Positions 5,433 to 5,453 of a stretch of 5,453 nucleotides of DNA are shown here, one piece after another. The notes under the pieces were generated by a model that made no database searches, was not told the DNA's origin, and was given only the letters and a program-made list of their open reading frames with translations. How positions within the stretch are numbered: the first letter of the stretch is position 1; the number at the start of each line of letters is the position of its first letter. The position numbers were made by a program, and so were the translations under genes. The stretch comes from Cyanobacteria bacterium UBA11153 (GTDB taxonomy: Bacteria > Cyanobacteriota > Cyanobacteriia > Cyanobacteriales > Coleofasciculaceae), in NCBI GenBank assembly GCA_003511885.1, contig DOIX01000221.1, forward strand, positions 22,766 through 28,218, read 5' to 3'.

Positions 5433-5453
5433 GACAGTTGACAGTTGACAGTT
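5433..5453. repeat. Heptamer array (GACAGTT x3, runs off the window)
   Basis: Three exact tandem copies of GACAGTT occupy 5433-5439, 5440-5446 and 5447-5453, and the array probably continues past the right edge. This is a typical STRR-like heptamer of cyanobacterial spacers and the least degenerate one in this window. Confidence 0.8.

Noticed and set aside
1..5453. CRISPR array, transposon, tRNA or rRNA
   Set aside because: No regular 25-40 base repeats with spacers, no transposase frame or terminal inverted repeats, and no cloverleaf or rRNA signature was seen; the short heptamers are not CRISPR repeats.

Overview
The window looks like chromosomal DNA of a cyanobacterium, probably a filamentous one. 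The evidence is a full HIP1 octamer (GCGATCGC) inside cysH plus many CGATCG cores, short heptanucleotide tandem repeats of the STRR type in nearly every spacer, moderate-to-low GC, and proteins of cyanobacterial type (HemB, a PAPS-reductase CysH, and a ParA followed by a small protein with a C-terminal SAP-like segment). Genus and species cannot be fixed from this stretch.

Layout, left to right. Positions 1-181 are a non-coding leader ending in AACAAAT-type heptamers that run straight into the start codon of galT (182-1180, +), a galactose-1-phosphate uridylyltransferase-family enzyme. A 424-base spacer (1181-1604) follows. Its left part is low-complexity heptamer and 14-mer repeats. Its right part holds a spaced 10-bp inverted repeat and a well-spaced promoter (TTGACG, 17 bases, TATAGA). 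This promoter should drive a ParA-type ATPase gene, whose real start I place at GTG 1605, and, 34 bases after it, a 136-codon gene for a basic protein of unknown function (2533-2943). A short spacer with CCCTACT heptamers leads to hemB (3073-4050, +), porphobilinogen synthase. hemB ends in a textbook intrinsic terminator (4089-4114). A further spacer contains GGGACTA-type heptamers and a perfect 24-bp palindrome. cysH (minus strand, 5188-4304 by my choice of start) converges on hemB. Its upstream region has a candidate promoter whose -35 box sits inside a 7-bp-arm inverted repeat. The window ends in a GACAGTT heptamer array that runs off the edge.

The genes are mostly unrelated housekeeping functions: sugar-nucleotide metabolism, tetrapyrrole synthesis for heme and chlorophyll, and assimilatory sulfate reduction. 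The exception is the ParA/small-protein pair, which looks like a two-gene unit. It has no ParB gene beside it, so the small protein is the natural candidate for the ParA partner. This is the most interesting part of the window. The cysH operator-like repeat and the heptamer tracts in the spacers come next.
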